A DNA stretch of 64,000 bases from Takakia lepidozioides (taxonomy: Eukaryota; Streptophyta; Takakiopsida; Takakiales; Takakiaceae). Shown here piece after piece: positions 11,634 through 22,815 of the stretch (positions are counted from its first letter, which is position 1; every line of letters starts with the position of its first letter). The stretch is from NCBI GenBank assembly GCA_030704615.1, contig CM060734.1, positions 1,798,001 to 1,862,000 of the forward strand. Direction: 5' to 3'. Below the pieces are notes generated by a model. The model saw only the letters and a program-made list of their open reading frames with translations, did not search any database and had not been told where the DNA came from. Both the position numbers and the translations under genes were made by a program.

Positions 11634-13525
11634 TGAGAGTGTGAGAACCAGGAGCTGGTAGGAGCTGACGGGCATCTCTGCTGCATGGTTTTGGAGATTG
11701 ACGAGCATGCAAGCTGCTCATGTGTAACCCTTTGATCAGGTATTGGACCAAAACTTGCGATGGACTGAGTGCCCACCCTAGATGGCCTGTTTGGCATCCA
11801 TAATTGTTTCCCCTGCGAGATATGAAGCCAATGTTGTAGGGGCTTACTGGCATGACCAAATCGTGGATCGACAAAAGGGCTCGGAAATCAGCTGCATGAA
11901 CTAAGAATTCACCGCTACTTGACTACGCTTTCTGTTCACGATACCAGTGCCTTATGCAATGAGATCCGGTTTACTGGAGGACAAGGGGATTGCTACTGTC
12001 TGTCCTACACAGTAAGCAGCCATTGTGTTTGTAAGAGCATGACACTAGAAAATGGTTGTGGATGAAAGATGTTTGGTATTCACCTCCAATCTGAGGTGAG
12101 TCCTTCCACAAATTCATGACCTGCATGGGAAGGTCTTTGTGATGTGGGGCGAGCTGGGCCTCCTGGTACAAATGGGTCTTTTTGTTGCTGGAAAGGAAGC
12201 ATGCAGTCGCTGTCTGGGCACTCCGACGAAAGACCCAGTGACTGCTCAACCTTAACAAGACCCAATCCTTCAAAAAGCACTAGCTCCACAATTGGGTGGG
12301 CAGCTGGTTGATGAGATGAGAAGTAGCAATGTTCTCCTCATACTCGGTACACTGCAGCCTGCGCGCATGGAGACGAACTCCGTAACCGCGTCCTGTGCTC
12401 CCATTTGTCAGGGAGGGAAGCTGAGTGCATGGCATTAGGGTGTGCAGTGGAAGGGGTAGATCGATCGCACCGAGCATGGTCTGTGGTTCGCAGAGTGGGA
12501 GAGACAATGTGTGGTGTGGTAGAAGAGAGAGTAATGGTGGTCTGCCCAGATTCCTGTTGGCATTGGTGAGGTGTGCTTCCACTGTAAGGGCGCCGCTCGC
12601 CTGCGGAGGATATGCCGATGGTAGCTGGTGGTGGTGTGATGTCAGGGCCCCCATAGAGCCCGCTGCGGTGAATGGGAGCAGCGAATGGGGCAGCAGTGAA
12701 TGGGAGTTCAAGTAGAGCCAGCGGCTGGAGAGCATGAGAGTGGGAGACTGTGGACTCACCAAGTGACACTTGGTGTATGAGCGGGATATGAGCTGAAGGG
12801 GCCCAGCTCACTACACGACCTGCTCGGTCTATGTTTACAATCCAGAACTTGAGGGCAGCCTGTGCCAACTCCATGTAAAGGCTTACACAATCAGTGATAG
12901 CAGATCTGTTGTTGCCACCTTGAAAAATCAGCACGCATGAAGGGCTGTAAGCGTTCTTGATCAAGCTAGTTAGCTCTGGTGCTTTCCGGGGTTGCATTGT
13001 AAGTGCTCCTGCTTTTGTTGGGAATATTGGTGCAAAGGATTAAGGCTCGGCATAGCTACGGATCTCGACTGGAGGAGAGCAGGTCACTGGTAACCAAGAG
13101 CTGTGGGGGGTGCATTTGTAAACACAACTGAAATCCTAGGAATTATAGGGCACGTGGCCAGGGAACCTAGGAAACCATATAGAACTTAGGGAACCGGGAA
13201 CCAGTTACCAGATATTTTGGGTGTAACTTTAAATTTTTTAATTTGAAAACCTTTTTAAAAAAAAAACCCCCTTTTGATCTAATTTAAATGATTTAAAGCC
13301 AAATCGGTCATATCTTTGTCAAATTGACTCTGTTTGACTCAGTTCTTGAGGGGATAGCTGCAGAAAGGGGATATCTATCTATCTAGACCTGGTTTTTGTT
13401 TTTGGGACTCTGCTAGAAATCTATGGAATTTTTAGAGTGTGAGTGTGCCATGAAAGATCCACAATCCTGTTTCTAGAACCTGTTCTGGTCTACATGAGAG
13501 ATAAATCTGGGGATGTACTCCTTGT
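11634..13525 (+). other. Element A variable leader
   Basis: Lies between rA and ORF1. It shows no similarity I can see to the leaders of B, C or D until about 13270, where the block starting CTTTTGATCTAATTT is shared with element D. Antisense frames are open here (for example 12997-12338, with PSCVLIFQGGNNRSAITDC), but I recognise no family. By analogy with element D this may be captured host sequence, possibly inserted in reverse. Confidence 0.5.
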
Positions 13526-14273
13526 ATGGCTGGGGGAAATGAGGACGTAATTGAAGGGCAGGTCTCATCTCTTAGCCTGTGCACACAAGGGGACAAGATT
13601 TATGTTTCCCAAGGAACTCAAACTGATTTGAGTGGAGAACAGTTGGACGAGTTGATTGCATACTGGGAGTCAGGCATTAGCAGTAGACAACAAACTGCTG
13701 TAGTTGGCGTTGAGGGCCTCAATATTGCCTTGGACAGTCAGAACTCTGTTGGAGCCAGCAGTTCTCCAGCTATAGGTGACATACCAAAGTGGGTGAAAGC
13801 TAGGCTGGAACACAGCCAAAGACAGCCCCGGGGACCAAGGTGTTCAGCCACAAGGCCGTGGTGTACTGGAGCAGAGGAGCAGGAGCTGCACAAGTTTGTG
13901 CAATCAGACATGGTTGCAACCGGACACGCTCTGCACAAGGCAACCACGAGCGGGGGTTCATTAGCAATGACAAGTTTGTTTTGCTTGAAGGAGATGCAGT
14001 CATTCGCAATGATGACACCCACAACCGTCTCAAAGCTTTCGAGTTGAGAGACTATCAGACCCTACCTTTGTTTTCTTTAGCGTTCAGTGAGCGGGAGATA
14101 GTAGAGTATTGCTTTGTCTCTACCTGGCAGAAAGAGGAGGAGGGTTGGTTAGAGCGAGCTATGTAGCTTGGGAAAGGTTAATGGCAGGTTTCTGGACATA
14201 GATATACCTCCTACACCTTACCATCATGCAGAGCGAGGTACTTTGAGAGAAGTCTGGCAGTTGATAGCATAGA
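13526..14273 (+). pseudogene. Element A accessory ORF1 (unknown function)
   Basis: A frame starting at a good ATG (MAGGNEDVIEGQVSSLSLC) upstream of gag, also present in element D. Conserved stretches include IYVSQGTQTDLSGEQLDELI, IPKWVKARL, ELHKFVQSDM and, after a frameshift near 13.85 kb, HERGFISND, LRDYQTLPLFSL and YCFVSTWQKEEEGW. The intact product would be about 245 residues. It has no membrane segment, zinc knuckle or protease motif that I can see. Elements B and C do not have it at this place. It may be a lineage-specific structural or regulatory protein. I do not recognise the family. Confidence 0.55.
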
Positions 14274-15013
14274 TCAAGATTAGATCTTGCTTGGTCGGCC
14301 TTCTATTCTTCCCCTCCATCTCTGTACTATTTTCATTACCTTGTACTTGTAGTTGCCAAAGCCTCTCTTGGTGGAGGCCAGTCAGTCCGGGGTTTTGAGC
14401 TGGGCTATTCTGCAGGATCAGCATTGCAGCTGGATTTTGGGTGGGGGGGGTGTTGATGTTTTGATTTCTTGTGTTTGGATCCCCCCCAACACCTGCATGT
14501 TTGACTGTGCGCCATGTTGGTTTTGTGTGGGCGCTTGCTTTCATAGGGATTAGGCCGGATTTGATCACCGGTCAATCCTAGAGTATGTTATCGGTGGTGA
14601 GGCTGGAGTGATGACCAGCAAGACCACCAGTGTTTCTTCTATGGTGAGACTGGGTTGATGACCAGCCAACCATAGGAGTTCTTGCGGTGGATGCAGGTGC
14701 AGGTGCCCTGAGCCATGGGATATGACCCTTAAAACTGCAACAGGTGCCTACCGTGTCACTATTAGAATTAGTAATAGAGTCTTATAGTGTCACGTGGGGG
14801 AGGTGCACATTGTGAGTGTCATCACGGAGTTACCCAGGGGTTTGAGGGGAGTACGGCTACAGGCAGTAGTAGCAGTGAGAGTGGGTTTCACCAGACGAGG
14901 TGTTTGTTTCAGACCACCTTCACCTCCACCCTCAACTAGTGCAGAGTCAGACACAGACTCGGAGGCTTCATCAACAGGAGTGCAGTTTCATTCGCCATTG
15001 TTGTGGGGACGAC
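14274..15013 (+). other. Conserved gag-proximal leader of element A
   Basis: Shared in order with B (about 27715-28366), C (about 40860-41511) and D (62880-63609), unlike the rest of the leader. It contains a repeated phrase (GGTGAGGCTGG...TGATGACCAGCCAACC twice) and a conserved TTGGATCCCC. Frames upstream of the gag ATG are open in D, so gag could begin further 5' than annotated. It probably includes the packaging or translation-control region; that is inference. Confidence 0.5.
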
Positions 15014-16100
15014 ATGGAGGAGATGTATGGAGCTACCAAGGGGCCTCGTAGGTACTCTGGAGCTGTGGGCACAATCGAGTTGGATGACTTTATCCAGGAG
15101 TTCGACAGCTGGTGTGATTTGCAGCAGATGCGCAATCACAATCTATTCACCCCATTCATGGCGTGGAAGGGACTGTTCCAGCATTTGGAAGGCCCGCCTA
15201 TGGACGATTACCACGAGTTCAGGCGAGGACATGAAGCAGAGATTGAGGAGTGGAGGATGTATTGGTCACCTGACTACGTCTCCATTACTCGAGGCATGAC
15301 GCGACCAGTAGCTGCATCAGTACCAATATCTCCCATTGCCAGCACTAGTAGTGGAACAAGTAGTGCCGGTACTTCTGCAGGTGGTACCAGTTCAAAAGGT
15401 GCTACTACTCCTCCTGCCACGACTACAACACATGTGCCTAGATTCAACCCGGTGGTGGAGTTCTTCCAGGAGTTGCGGAGGAACTACCAAGGTGTACGGA
15501 CAGAGAAGCTGCGAAGTTTGCAAGACTTCCAGCGCAAACCCAATGAGAGCCTGCGAGAGGCGTACACTCGTATGAGGCGCTTGATAAGTGTGACCCAAGG
15601 GGTTACTGAAGCTCAAGCAATCCAGTTCTGGTATGGAATTTTGGACAAGGAGCTCAGGAGAAGGGTGCGGGATGCAACCCTGTTACAAGCAGCCCAACCC
15701 ACATTAGAAGAAGTGTTTCTGCTGGCTGCCGGATTGAGCTCAACATGGTGGAGGAGTGAGTTGTTACCATTGGATTTGGCAAGGACATGCCTGCACGAGG
15801 CGCAGCTGCCAGCCAATAGGGGCACAAGGGACTGCAAAACAGCGTGGTCAGGGGGGCAAGGTTTCCCAACCCAAGTTCCATGGAGCTTACAGGGGACCTC
15901 AGGTGCAGAGGCCCATGGCATCTTTTGCAGGGCCAAACAGCAACCAGGGGTGATATGTTGGACATGTGGAGGACCCCCTGTCAAGAGAGATTGCACAGAG
16001 AGTGGCAGAAGGCCGGCCAAGCACAGCCTGCACAGTTGCAGTGTGGGCATTGTGGCAAGTATGGGCATGGAGAATGCCCAGTGTTATGACTGCATCTGAG
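15014..16100 (+). pseudogene. Element A gag (capsid and nucleocapsid)
   Basis: The start is placed at ATG in MEEMYGATKGPRRYSG, which is conserved in A, B, C and D. The capsid part holds the retrotransposon-gag pattern ELDDFIQEFDSWCDLQQ, MAWKGLFQHLEG, EKLRSLQDFQRKPNESL, YTRMRRLI and QFWYGILDKELRRRV. A Ser/Thr/Ala-rich linker sits at about residues 105-145. Two CCHC knuckles follow near 15957 (CWTCGGP...) and 16038 (CGHCGKYGHG...C), the second in a different frame because of indels. Gag packages the element RNA; here it cannot be made as one protein. Confidence 0.85.
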
Positions 16101-16949
16101 TTGCGCCCAGGCCAGTTCCAGGGAACAATGGTGGCCGGGGGTGAGGTGGACCAGCCCAGAGAGGACGAGGTGGTCGGGCACGAGGTGCAGACAAGGGCAA
16201 GCTCAACATGGCCAAGGACGCGGAGGTCAGGGTGTTGACCAAGGCATGGCCCAAACCGGCTTCAGCAGCTAGAGCAGAGGCTCGCTGCATGGCTACAGCT
16301 CAGGCGCGTGGTACCGAGCTCCCAGGAGGGATGGTCCGCCTCCTGCGCCTGAGGGAGGAGATATGGGAGGCATGGGATTCATGTGCGGAGCAGCACTACC
16401 ACTAGTGCAGGTGGAGTCTGTTGCAGCCATGACTCGAGGAGCAGCACGAGTTCCTGAGCCACGAGGTGCAGAGGTGGAATTGGATCCACAGCGTGGGGAG
16501 GCAAAGCCGTCAGGCGAGGCTTCTCAGTCATTCACATTGGCGGAGACTGTGTCGACGCCATCCATGGCACCTAGTTCTCGTCCGACTGTTACCGAGGCGG
16601 AGGTTACTATGTCATTGGGGAGAGCACACGTGCAGCACTGATACCTGCTACCAAGGCTAGTGCAGCCGGTGTGTTAGGGGGGCAGCCACCTCTGTGTGTC
16701 AAGCCCCACTTTTCTCGGCAACCATGATTGCGATGCCGGGGGTAAGGCTACCTGCAGTATTCAGACTAGCAGCAACACTCTATGAGTGTGGGGAGGTCAC
16801 TTAATCTTCTACGGAGTTACTGGAACGTGGTGTGGCAGAGGGATCCTCATATTTGAGGGTCAAGACTGCCACGGCTGCGCCGTGGCAAGCTGCAGCTGCC
16901 AAGTTGACGGAGTGGCCAGCTAGGCCAGCCTTTGAGCGCGCCATGGTGA

Positions 16950-17360
16950 CACCTGGAGTTGTCTTGTTAGACAACCAGGATGGCATTTTCTCTTTGAGTG
17001 GACCGGCAGCAAGAAGTACCGGCCACTTCGGGTCTTGTTGGATTTGGGAGGATCAGAGCAGGTCTCGGGGCATGACACGGCGTGATTTGGCCATTGGACA
17101 CAAGTAGATCATCCTGTAGATGGCTCAGTGATGCGAGCCAAGGCCATTTGTGACAGACGCGGCCTTACAATGTCTCGTTGGTGGGGCAGTGTTATATCCC
17201 TGGGCTTCACCCTGGACTTTTGGGAGGAAGTCAACATCCTACAGGCCTGGATGGCAGTCAGGGGATAGTCGTCGTGCACAGCTCCCTGTGACATTCATTG
17301 GGGGTATTGCGGCGAATAAGGGGCAAGATGCCAACACTAGCCGCCTTTACAGCTACAGTT
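16950..17360 (+). pseudogene. Element A aspartic protease remnant, active site deleted
   Basis: Matches the protease of B and C (GIFSLSGPA..., then SRGMTRRDLAI). About 105 bases that hold the D-S-G-A catalytic loop and the following helix in the relatives are missing after position ~17046. The DAVSYDVLVGG-like region downstream is also out of frame. This copy cannot process a polyprotein. Confidence 0.75.
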
Positions 17361-17574
17361 AGTTGGCCTGGAGAGTTGCTGAAGGCATGCCCATGACAGA
17401 GGATGTGTCACCTCCAGAAAAGCAGGATGACATGCATGGTATGGCGGAGTGAGTGCCTGCCATGGTTGCTCATACTCCATTGTGGGGTACGAGCAAGGAT
17501 TTGTAGCAGGTTGCTGATCGACGGGTGCAACAAGCCTGGGTAGAGGCTTTTGTACCGTCAGGAGAGGCGGATGA

Positions 17575-18740
17575 GGATTGAGGGGTATTGCACAGGACCA
17601 CCTCAGTTTTCACCATTGGATACACACCTATTGTGTGGCAGTATATGGATGAAGGCATTTGCCTTATGGACTTGTGGCTGGATCAGCACCGGATTGGCTG
17701 CTGTGCTACAGGCAGGTGTGCGGGAAGGCGTGTGTTACCTGTATGTGGAGATGGATGAGACTGACACGATGCATCTCACTGCGGCCAGGTAGCTTAGTTG
17801 GATACAGCAGTACCCTGACTTGTTGCCTGTGTCTGCAGTTCGTGGGATACCAACAAGCCTTGCCAGCAGACATTTCCTTGTTGGGGGCGCAGGATTTGGG
17901 GTAGGTTGGCTCCATTGATCTGATAGTGGCAGGTTGGCCCTGCCAAGAGCATTCATCAGCCGAGCATGGCAATGGATTGCGAGACTCGAGGACGGGTCTG
18001 TTTTGGGAGATGGTGCGCGGTTTGTGCCACTTGCAGCTTCATCAAGCTGTATCTCCAGCATACATCTTGGAGGAAAATGTGCCAATCGATGGGTATTCTG
18101 GGGCCAGAGTGATGGCCAGTGTGCATCAAGTCCGGTCGTGGCTTGGGTCAGCAGTGTTGCTGGAAGGCAGCTGCAAGTGGGGTCACGGGCTCATCGTCCA
18201 CGGCTTTGGTGGACAACTTAATGCCACCCGCAATGCTCAAGCGTGCATTTGCATGGGGTTTTTATTGCAGGCGGCCAATAGCAACCTCACCGTGGTGATG
18301 GAATTTTGGAAAAGGGAGGCAGTCTCAACGTGTGGACACGATTGACGTTCGCCTTTGGAGTGGGTAAACAGGGTGGGGTCAACCAAGAGCAGTGGGTCAA
18401 CCACGAGCAGCATTAACTACACTACTCAGCTTCCCAGGATCCCATGCTTTTCGGGATGGTGGACCTGGCGTCTTGTGGGATAGCCAGTTGCAACAGTTAG
18501 TGGAGCCTAATGCCGATGAGCGAGAGCGGGCTATGGGATTTTCCACTGGGACCACGGCGGTGCCTTCTCTTTCTGAGGCATCACGTCGTCAGGTGTTGGG
18601 GCAAGCAATGGATCTCAATTGCTTGACCTCGATTATCAGCTTGGCTATGGCCGAACAACGTAGAGTGCGGAGTGCACTTCCCTTGACGGTCTCTCTCTGC
18701 CTACCGAGACGGTACAGGCAGCGAGTGGGGGCGAGCCGGT
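17575..18740 (+). pseudogene. Element A C5 cytosine DNA methyltransferase (inactivated)
   Basis: This lies between protease and reverse transcriptase. Motif IV is clear (AGWPCQEHSSAEH, Cys codon at 17941-17943), then GLFWEMVR, the motif VI region YILEENVP, the SWLGSAVLLE segment, and the C-terminal block VEPNADERERAMGFSTGTTA with RRQVLGQAMDLNCL. Motif I is ruined: a one-base loss near 17680 turns the DLFGGIST seen in B into DLWLDQH. A useful point of this copy is that motifs IV and VI lie in one frame here, which shows how the B copy was originally joined. Subclass (DNMT3/DRM-like or DNMT1-like) is not settled by eye. Confidence 0.8.
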
Positions 18741-19084
18741 GAAGACCACGGGTGTAGACATCCATGGCTCACGTGGGAGGTGCTCGAGGTTCAGAGGGAG
18801 TTGGCAGCCAAGGCAGCTGTGATGGATGAGGTTGGGGATTCTTCTCGGGCTGAGGAGGTTCTCAATGATGAGATGATGGGGCAGGATGAGGCCTTATCAT
18901 TGACTGAGCAAGAAGGGAGTACTGCTCAAGAGGTTGCAGCATAGCAACCACGGGACGCGTCCTCTACCTCTAAGCCCACTGGACTTAACGTTGCAGTTAC
19001 GGAGGACAATTGGGAGCCTGACATTGGACCCATTGTCACCGGAGGAGAGAGACGACGAATACGGCGGTTCCTGAGGGCTTACAG

Positions 19085-19970
19085 GAATTGCCTTTGCCTT
19101 CAGTTTGAAGGACTTGGGAGCACTGAAGGGTCAAGAGATTCGCATTGAATTGGCTACTACTGACACGCCAATCTTTCGGAGACCCTATAGATACAGTGAC
19201 ATGGAGAGGTCCTTGATTCAGATGAGAACTCAGGATCTTTGGGAGGCTGGTTTGGTGGAGCTATCTGGGGGAGAGTATGCTTCAGCCACAGTGATGCCAG
19301 CCAAGAAGGATGTCTATGGCAATTGGACGGAGAGACGTATGTGCGGTGATTACCGGCCTGTAAATCGTTAGACCAAGTCCGATAGGTATGCCATGCCGAC
19401 ACCAGATGAGATCTTTGATGCCATTGGGCATTCCAAGGTCTTTAGCACGTTGGATTTACGATCCGGATATCACCAGTTGCCGATCAAGGAGGCGGATAAG
19501 CAAAAGACGGCATTCTGGGGGATCAATGAGCATGGGAAGGATTGCCTATACCAGTGGCGGTTCTTACCATTTGGGCTTAAAAACGCTCCTGCTGAGTTTC
19601 AAAGGGTCATGGACAGGATTCTAGCAGGGGTGGAGTTTGCTTGGTGCTACATAGATGACATCATCATCTTTAGTGCTACGGTGGAGGAGCATGAGAAGAC
19701 ACCTTCAGGGGTATTTGAGGCGCTTGAGGACGCACGGATTGAAGTTACATCCGGGAAAGTGCAAGTTTTTCTACAACCAGATTGAGTATCTGGGTCACAT
19801 GATATATCCTGGAGGATTGGGGGTACAGCAGACTAAGGTAAAGTCCATTGCACAGGTTCCACGCCCCACGGATGTGAGCTGAGTTCGAGCTTTCATGGGG
19901 TTAGCAAACTATACAGACGGTTTGTTAAGGGATTTAGTGCCATTGCAAAGGCTCTAACCAAGCTGACCAA
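19085..19970 (+). pseudogene. Element A reverse transcriptase
   Basis: Ty3/gypsy-type RT: FRRPYRYSDMERSLI, MCGDYRPVN, STLDLRSGYHQLPIKEADK, TAFWGINEHG, LPFGLKNAPAEFQRVMD and catalytic CYIDDIIIF (YIDD at 19648-19659). A stop (TAG) follows DYRPVNR, and frameshifts occur near 19.70 and 19.80 kb. The domain makes cDNA from the element RNA. The core motifs match those of element B almost residue for residue. Confidence 0.93.
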
Positions 19971-20435
19971 GGTGGACCAGGAGTGGCAGTGGGAAGATGA
20001 GCAAGAACAAGCTTTTCAAGAGCTCAAGGCGAGGTTGACCTCGGCGCCCATCTTGAGACGACCTATTAGGGGGCGTCCTTTTCAGCTGCATACAGATTGG
20101 AGCATGCTGGGGCTTGGAGCGGTGTTCACACAGGTGGATGATGAGGGAAGAGAGTTCGTTGTGGTTTACGCTAGCCGCTCGAACAACATTGCAGAGTCTA
20201 AATATAGCTCATATGAGGGAGAATGCTTAGCTGCAGTGTGGGCCGTGGCACATTTCAGGTGCTATCTATACGGCAATCTCTTCACCCTGGTCACGGATCA
20301 CCAACCACTCAAGTGGTTGATGGAGTCAGACAAGCTTACGGGAAAGCTTGCACGGTGGGCACTCATCCTTCAAGAGTATGACTTTCAGGTGGTGCATCGA
20401 CCGGGTTTGGTCATCGCAATGCAGATGGGTTGAGT
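19971..20435 (+). pseudogene. Element A RNase H
   Basis: An open frame with the gypsy RNase H pattern: LHTDWSMLGLGAVFTQ (first Asp), FVVVYASRSNN, YSSYEGECLAAVWAVAHFR (Glu), FTLVTDHQPLKWLM (Asp) and LARWALILQEYDFQVVHRPG. The frame is intact across the domain but ends early at 20433 (stop), where integrase should continue in frame. Confidence 0.9.
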
Positions 20436-20559
20436 TACAATCCATGCATGAGCCAGCAGGATGACACTGGAGCTCGGTGGCATGGTGAGACGGACGAGGA
20501 GATGGTGACCGGATGGCATGCATCTGCATTTCTGTGTATCTTGGCAGCGGAAGGCCAGG

Positions 20560-21610
20560 TTGGACCTGCAACAGGGATGACTGTAGATCAAGTGTCTAAG
20601 GACCCTGAGGCCAGCAATGAGCAAGGTGGCGCCAAAGATATACATGAGGATTCAGTTGTGTTGGACTACCTCCGCACTGAAGACACTGCAGCCATTGTGA
20701 CTGCCAAGGAGAGGGATCGGATCCTACAACGAGCCAAGAGGTTCAAGTGGGAGGGGACACACCTGCTCCGAGTGTGGGAGGATGGTCGAGTGAGGATTGT
20801 GCCTCACCCAACATAGCGGGCACGGTTAGTGCGGCATGCCCATGAGGAGTTGGGGCATTTTGGGGTGCGACGCACCATAGTCTACTGCAGGGGCAGTATT
20901 GGTGGCGTGGTATGCACAGAGAGGTGCAACAATTTGTGGCTAGGTGCATGGTGTGTCACAGGGTGCGTGCTTCATTCAACGCCCCTACTCCACAATTGCA
21001 CCCTCTTCCGATCATGGGATTGGGCTACAGGTGGAGTCTTGACTTCGCAGGGCCATTGCCACTGACCATGCGTCACAACAAGTACGTGTTAGTGATGGTG
21101 GAGCACTTCTCCAAGTGGATTGAGTTGGTTCCATTCATGCCTGATAAGGCTAGTGAGGGAGCTGCGTATTTCATTCTTGGATTGTGTGCTTAGCCGATTC
21201 GGTGCCTCCAGTTGAGGTACTCACGGACCAAGGGAGAGAGTTCTTGGGGTGTTTTTTCAGGCTTTGTGTGAGAAGGCCTTGATAGAGAACCACCGCACCA
21301 CTTCTCGGGATCATCCTGAGGCCGATGGCTTGGCAGAGAGAGTTGTTCAGACAGTAAAGAGAGGTTTGCGCAAGTATGGCTTGCAGAAGGGACACCTAGG
21401 AGATTGGGACCTTCAGTTACCCTGGTTGGCCATGGGCTACAGGTTCAGCAAGCAAGCATCACTTGCCTCCTTCTCACCAATACTTTCTTCTCTTTCGGCC
21501 GAGAGCCGGATTTGCCTGCATCCATTCACAGAGAATGCTGCTACAGTTCTTAACCTTGACGATCCGGACGTGTGGGCACGTGCATTGTGAGCAGCTTGCA
21601 GAGTTGTTCA
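20560..21610 (+). pseudogene. Element A DDE integrase
   Basis: The order is as follows. An N-terminal HHCC zinc region (HAHEELGHFGVRR... CMVC). A catalytic core with SLDFAGPLP (first Asp), VEHFSKWIELVPF, VLTDQGREF region (second Asp, frame broken near 21.2 kb) and HPEADGLAERVVQTVKRGL (Glu). Then GHLGDWDLQLPWLAMGYRFSKQ. Several single-base indels split it. The family inserts cDNA with a short target duplication, consistent with the ACAA flanks. Confidence 0.88.
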
Positions 21611-21949
21611 AGAAAAGTCATGGCCTGCCCATGGCTTTCGAGAACCTTGCCATTGCACAACATCGTGATACGTTGAGGTATGCTACCATACATCGTGGTG
21701 GGGGCTATCGTCCCTGGGGGTTCGAGATTCAACCCCTGGTGACTATGTCTATCTGCAGCAGACTGCTCCTACGACCTTGGATGTGACTGCAGGACGTGTT
21801 ATTTTGAGGGTTCGAGAGGTCTTGCCCTCAAGGCGTCTTGGTCTTGGAGGGTCGGGATGGCATAACTTGAAGGACCATGTGCGTAATTGTGCGCCATGTC
21901 ACCTTCCGAATGTCGATTGGCAGGATTGACCCAACCTGGCAGTGGTATC

Positions 21950-22110
21950 TGCAGGTTTGAGGTGCATGTTGTGTGGGTCTGCTAGAGGGGCAGCCACCAT
22001 GCTGGTGTGTGATCGATGCTCCTAGAGGGTTGGCATATGGGCTGCTTGACTCCACCTCTTGAGATGGTTCCGGATGGGGGATTGGTTATGTCCACATTGC
22101 ATTGGATAGT
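21950..22110 (+). pseudogene. Element A PHD finger remnant
   Basis: Follows the integrase C-terminal region. The first half, LRCMLCGSARGAATMLVCDRC, has the first four cysteines of a PHD finger; then a stop (TAG) and a frame change interrupt it, with the second half (WHMGCLTPP-like, CPHC-like) still visible in the DNA. The B copy shows the intact form. Confidence 0.75.
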
Positions 22111-22358
22111 GGGAGTGGATACAACCATGGAGGGCTAACAAGAAACGCAAGGTCAAGCTACTAGGGGACCTTGAACACACGAGGTCTTGACTCAAGTTCA
22201 TAGATTGCAAGACGGCGACTAGCGATGGGGCTATTCTTGTACCCGGCTTCTTGGTCTATAGAGTTTGAGTACAACAGGGACAGTGATAGAGGACTTAGTA
22301 CAGCTGTGGCTATTACATCTTGTAGCTATCTGGAGTTAGAGGGACCTATCCACCAGCT

Positions 22359-22368
22359 AGGGGGGCGA
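22359..22368 (+). other. Element A polypurine tract
   Basis: AGGGGGGCGA sits directly before the first rB, which begins TGTGG. The same tract at the same place in element B (35689-35698) marks it as the plus-strand primer. It places the start of the 3' repeat region at rB, not at rA. Confidence 0.75.
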
Positions 22369-22369
22369 T

Positions 22370-22454
22370 TGTGGCAGACTACTTTATTGTGCATATATGT
22401 GTGGTGTGGTTTGGACAGCGATGGAGTTATGTAGCGATACGTATGCGCACGACA
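22370..22454 (+). repeat. Element A rB, copy 1
   Basis: 85 bases, TGTGGCAGACTAC...GCGCACGACA. Repeated nearly exactly at 22816-22900, with a few substitutions. Followed by the dinucleotide GC and then rA copy 2, so the junction reads GACAGCTGTC, a perfect palindrome. Confidence 0.9.
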
Positions 22455-22456
22455 GC

Positions 22457-22815
22457 TGTCAAGTTAAATAAGCACAGTGTGAAAACAACTAGAATAAAGC
22501 TAGTTATTTGTATTTAACACTTGGATTTAGGTCGAGTGTTAAATCAGGTGTCAAGTTTAGTTTGACACCTGAAACCGCCCTTATCTTATCTTCACGAGAG
22601 CGGCAGTCGCGCAGCTCATCTCTCTCGAGTTGAGCCTGTGCGACCGAGCTCCTTCATCGTTTAGAACTGAGTGTGCTTATGATGGGATGATAGGTTGATG
22701 TGGGGTGGAGTCCCCATAGCTTGGGGTGCCCTTGGCTCGACTATTATCTTAAAGAGTGATAGCGATGGATTTCATGTTTCTTGTGTGAACAGTGTGTTCT
22801 TAGCTTTCTATTGAT
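22457..22815 (+). repeat. Element A rA, copy 2
   Basis: 359 bases beginning TGTCAAGTTAAATAAG, matching the 5' end of the element (11311) and element D (59436). It holds the same hairpins and GGGGTGGAGTCCCCATAGC phrase. Directly followed by the second rB. Confidence 0.9.

Noticed and set aside
13085-13105. tRNA initiator-Met type primer-binding site (TGGTAACCAAGAGC) in element A
   Set aside because: Imperfect match, 1.45 kb away from the end of rA, and not conserved in D, B or C.
14465-14500. Conserved TTGGATCCCC as a primer-binding site
   Set aside because: Conserved in all four elements but far from rA and just upstream of gag; a role in translation or splicing is as likely.
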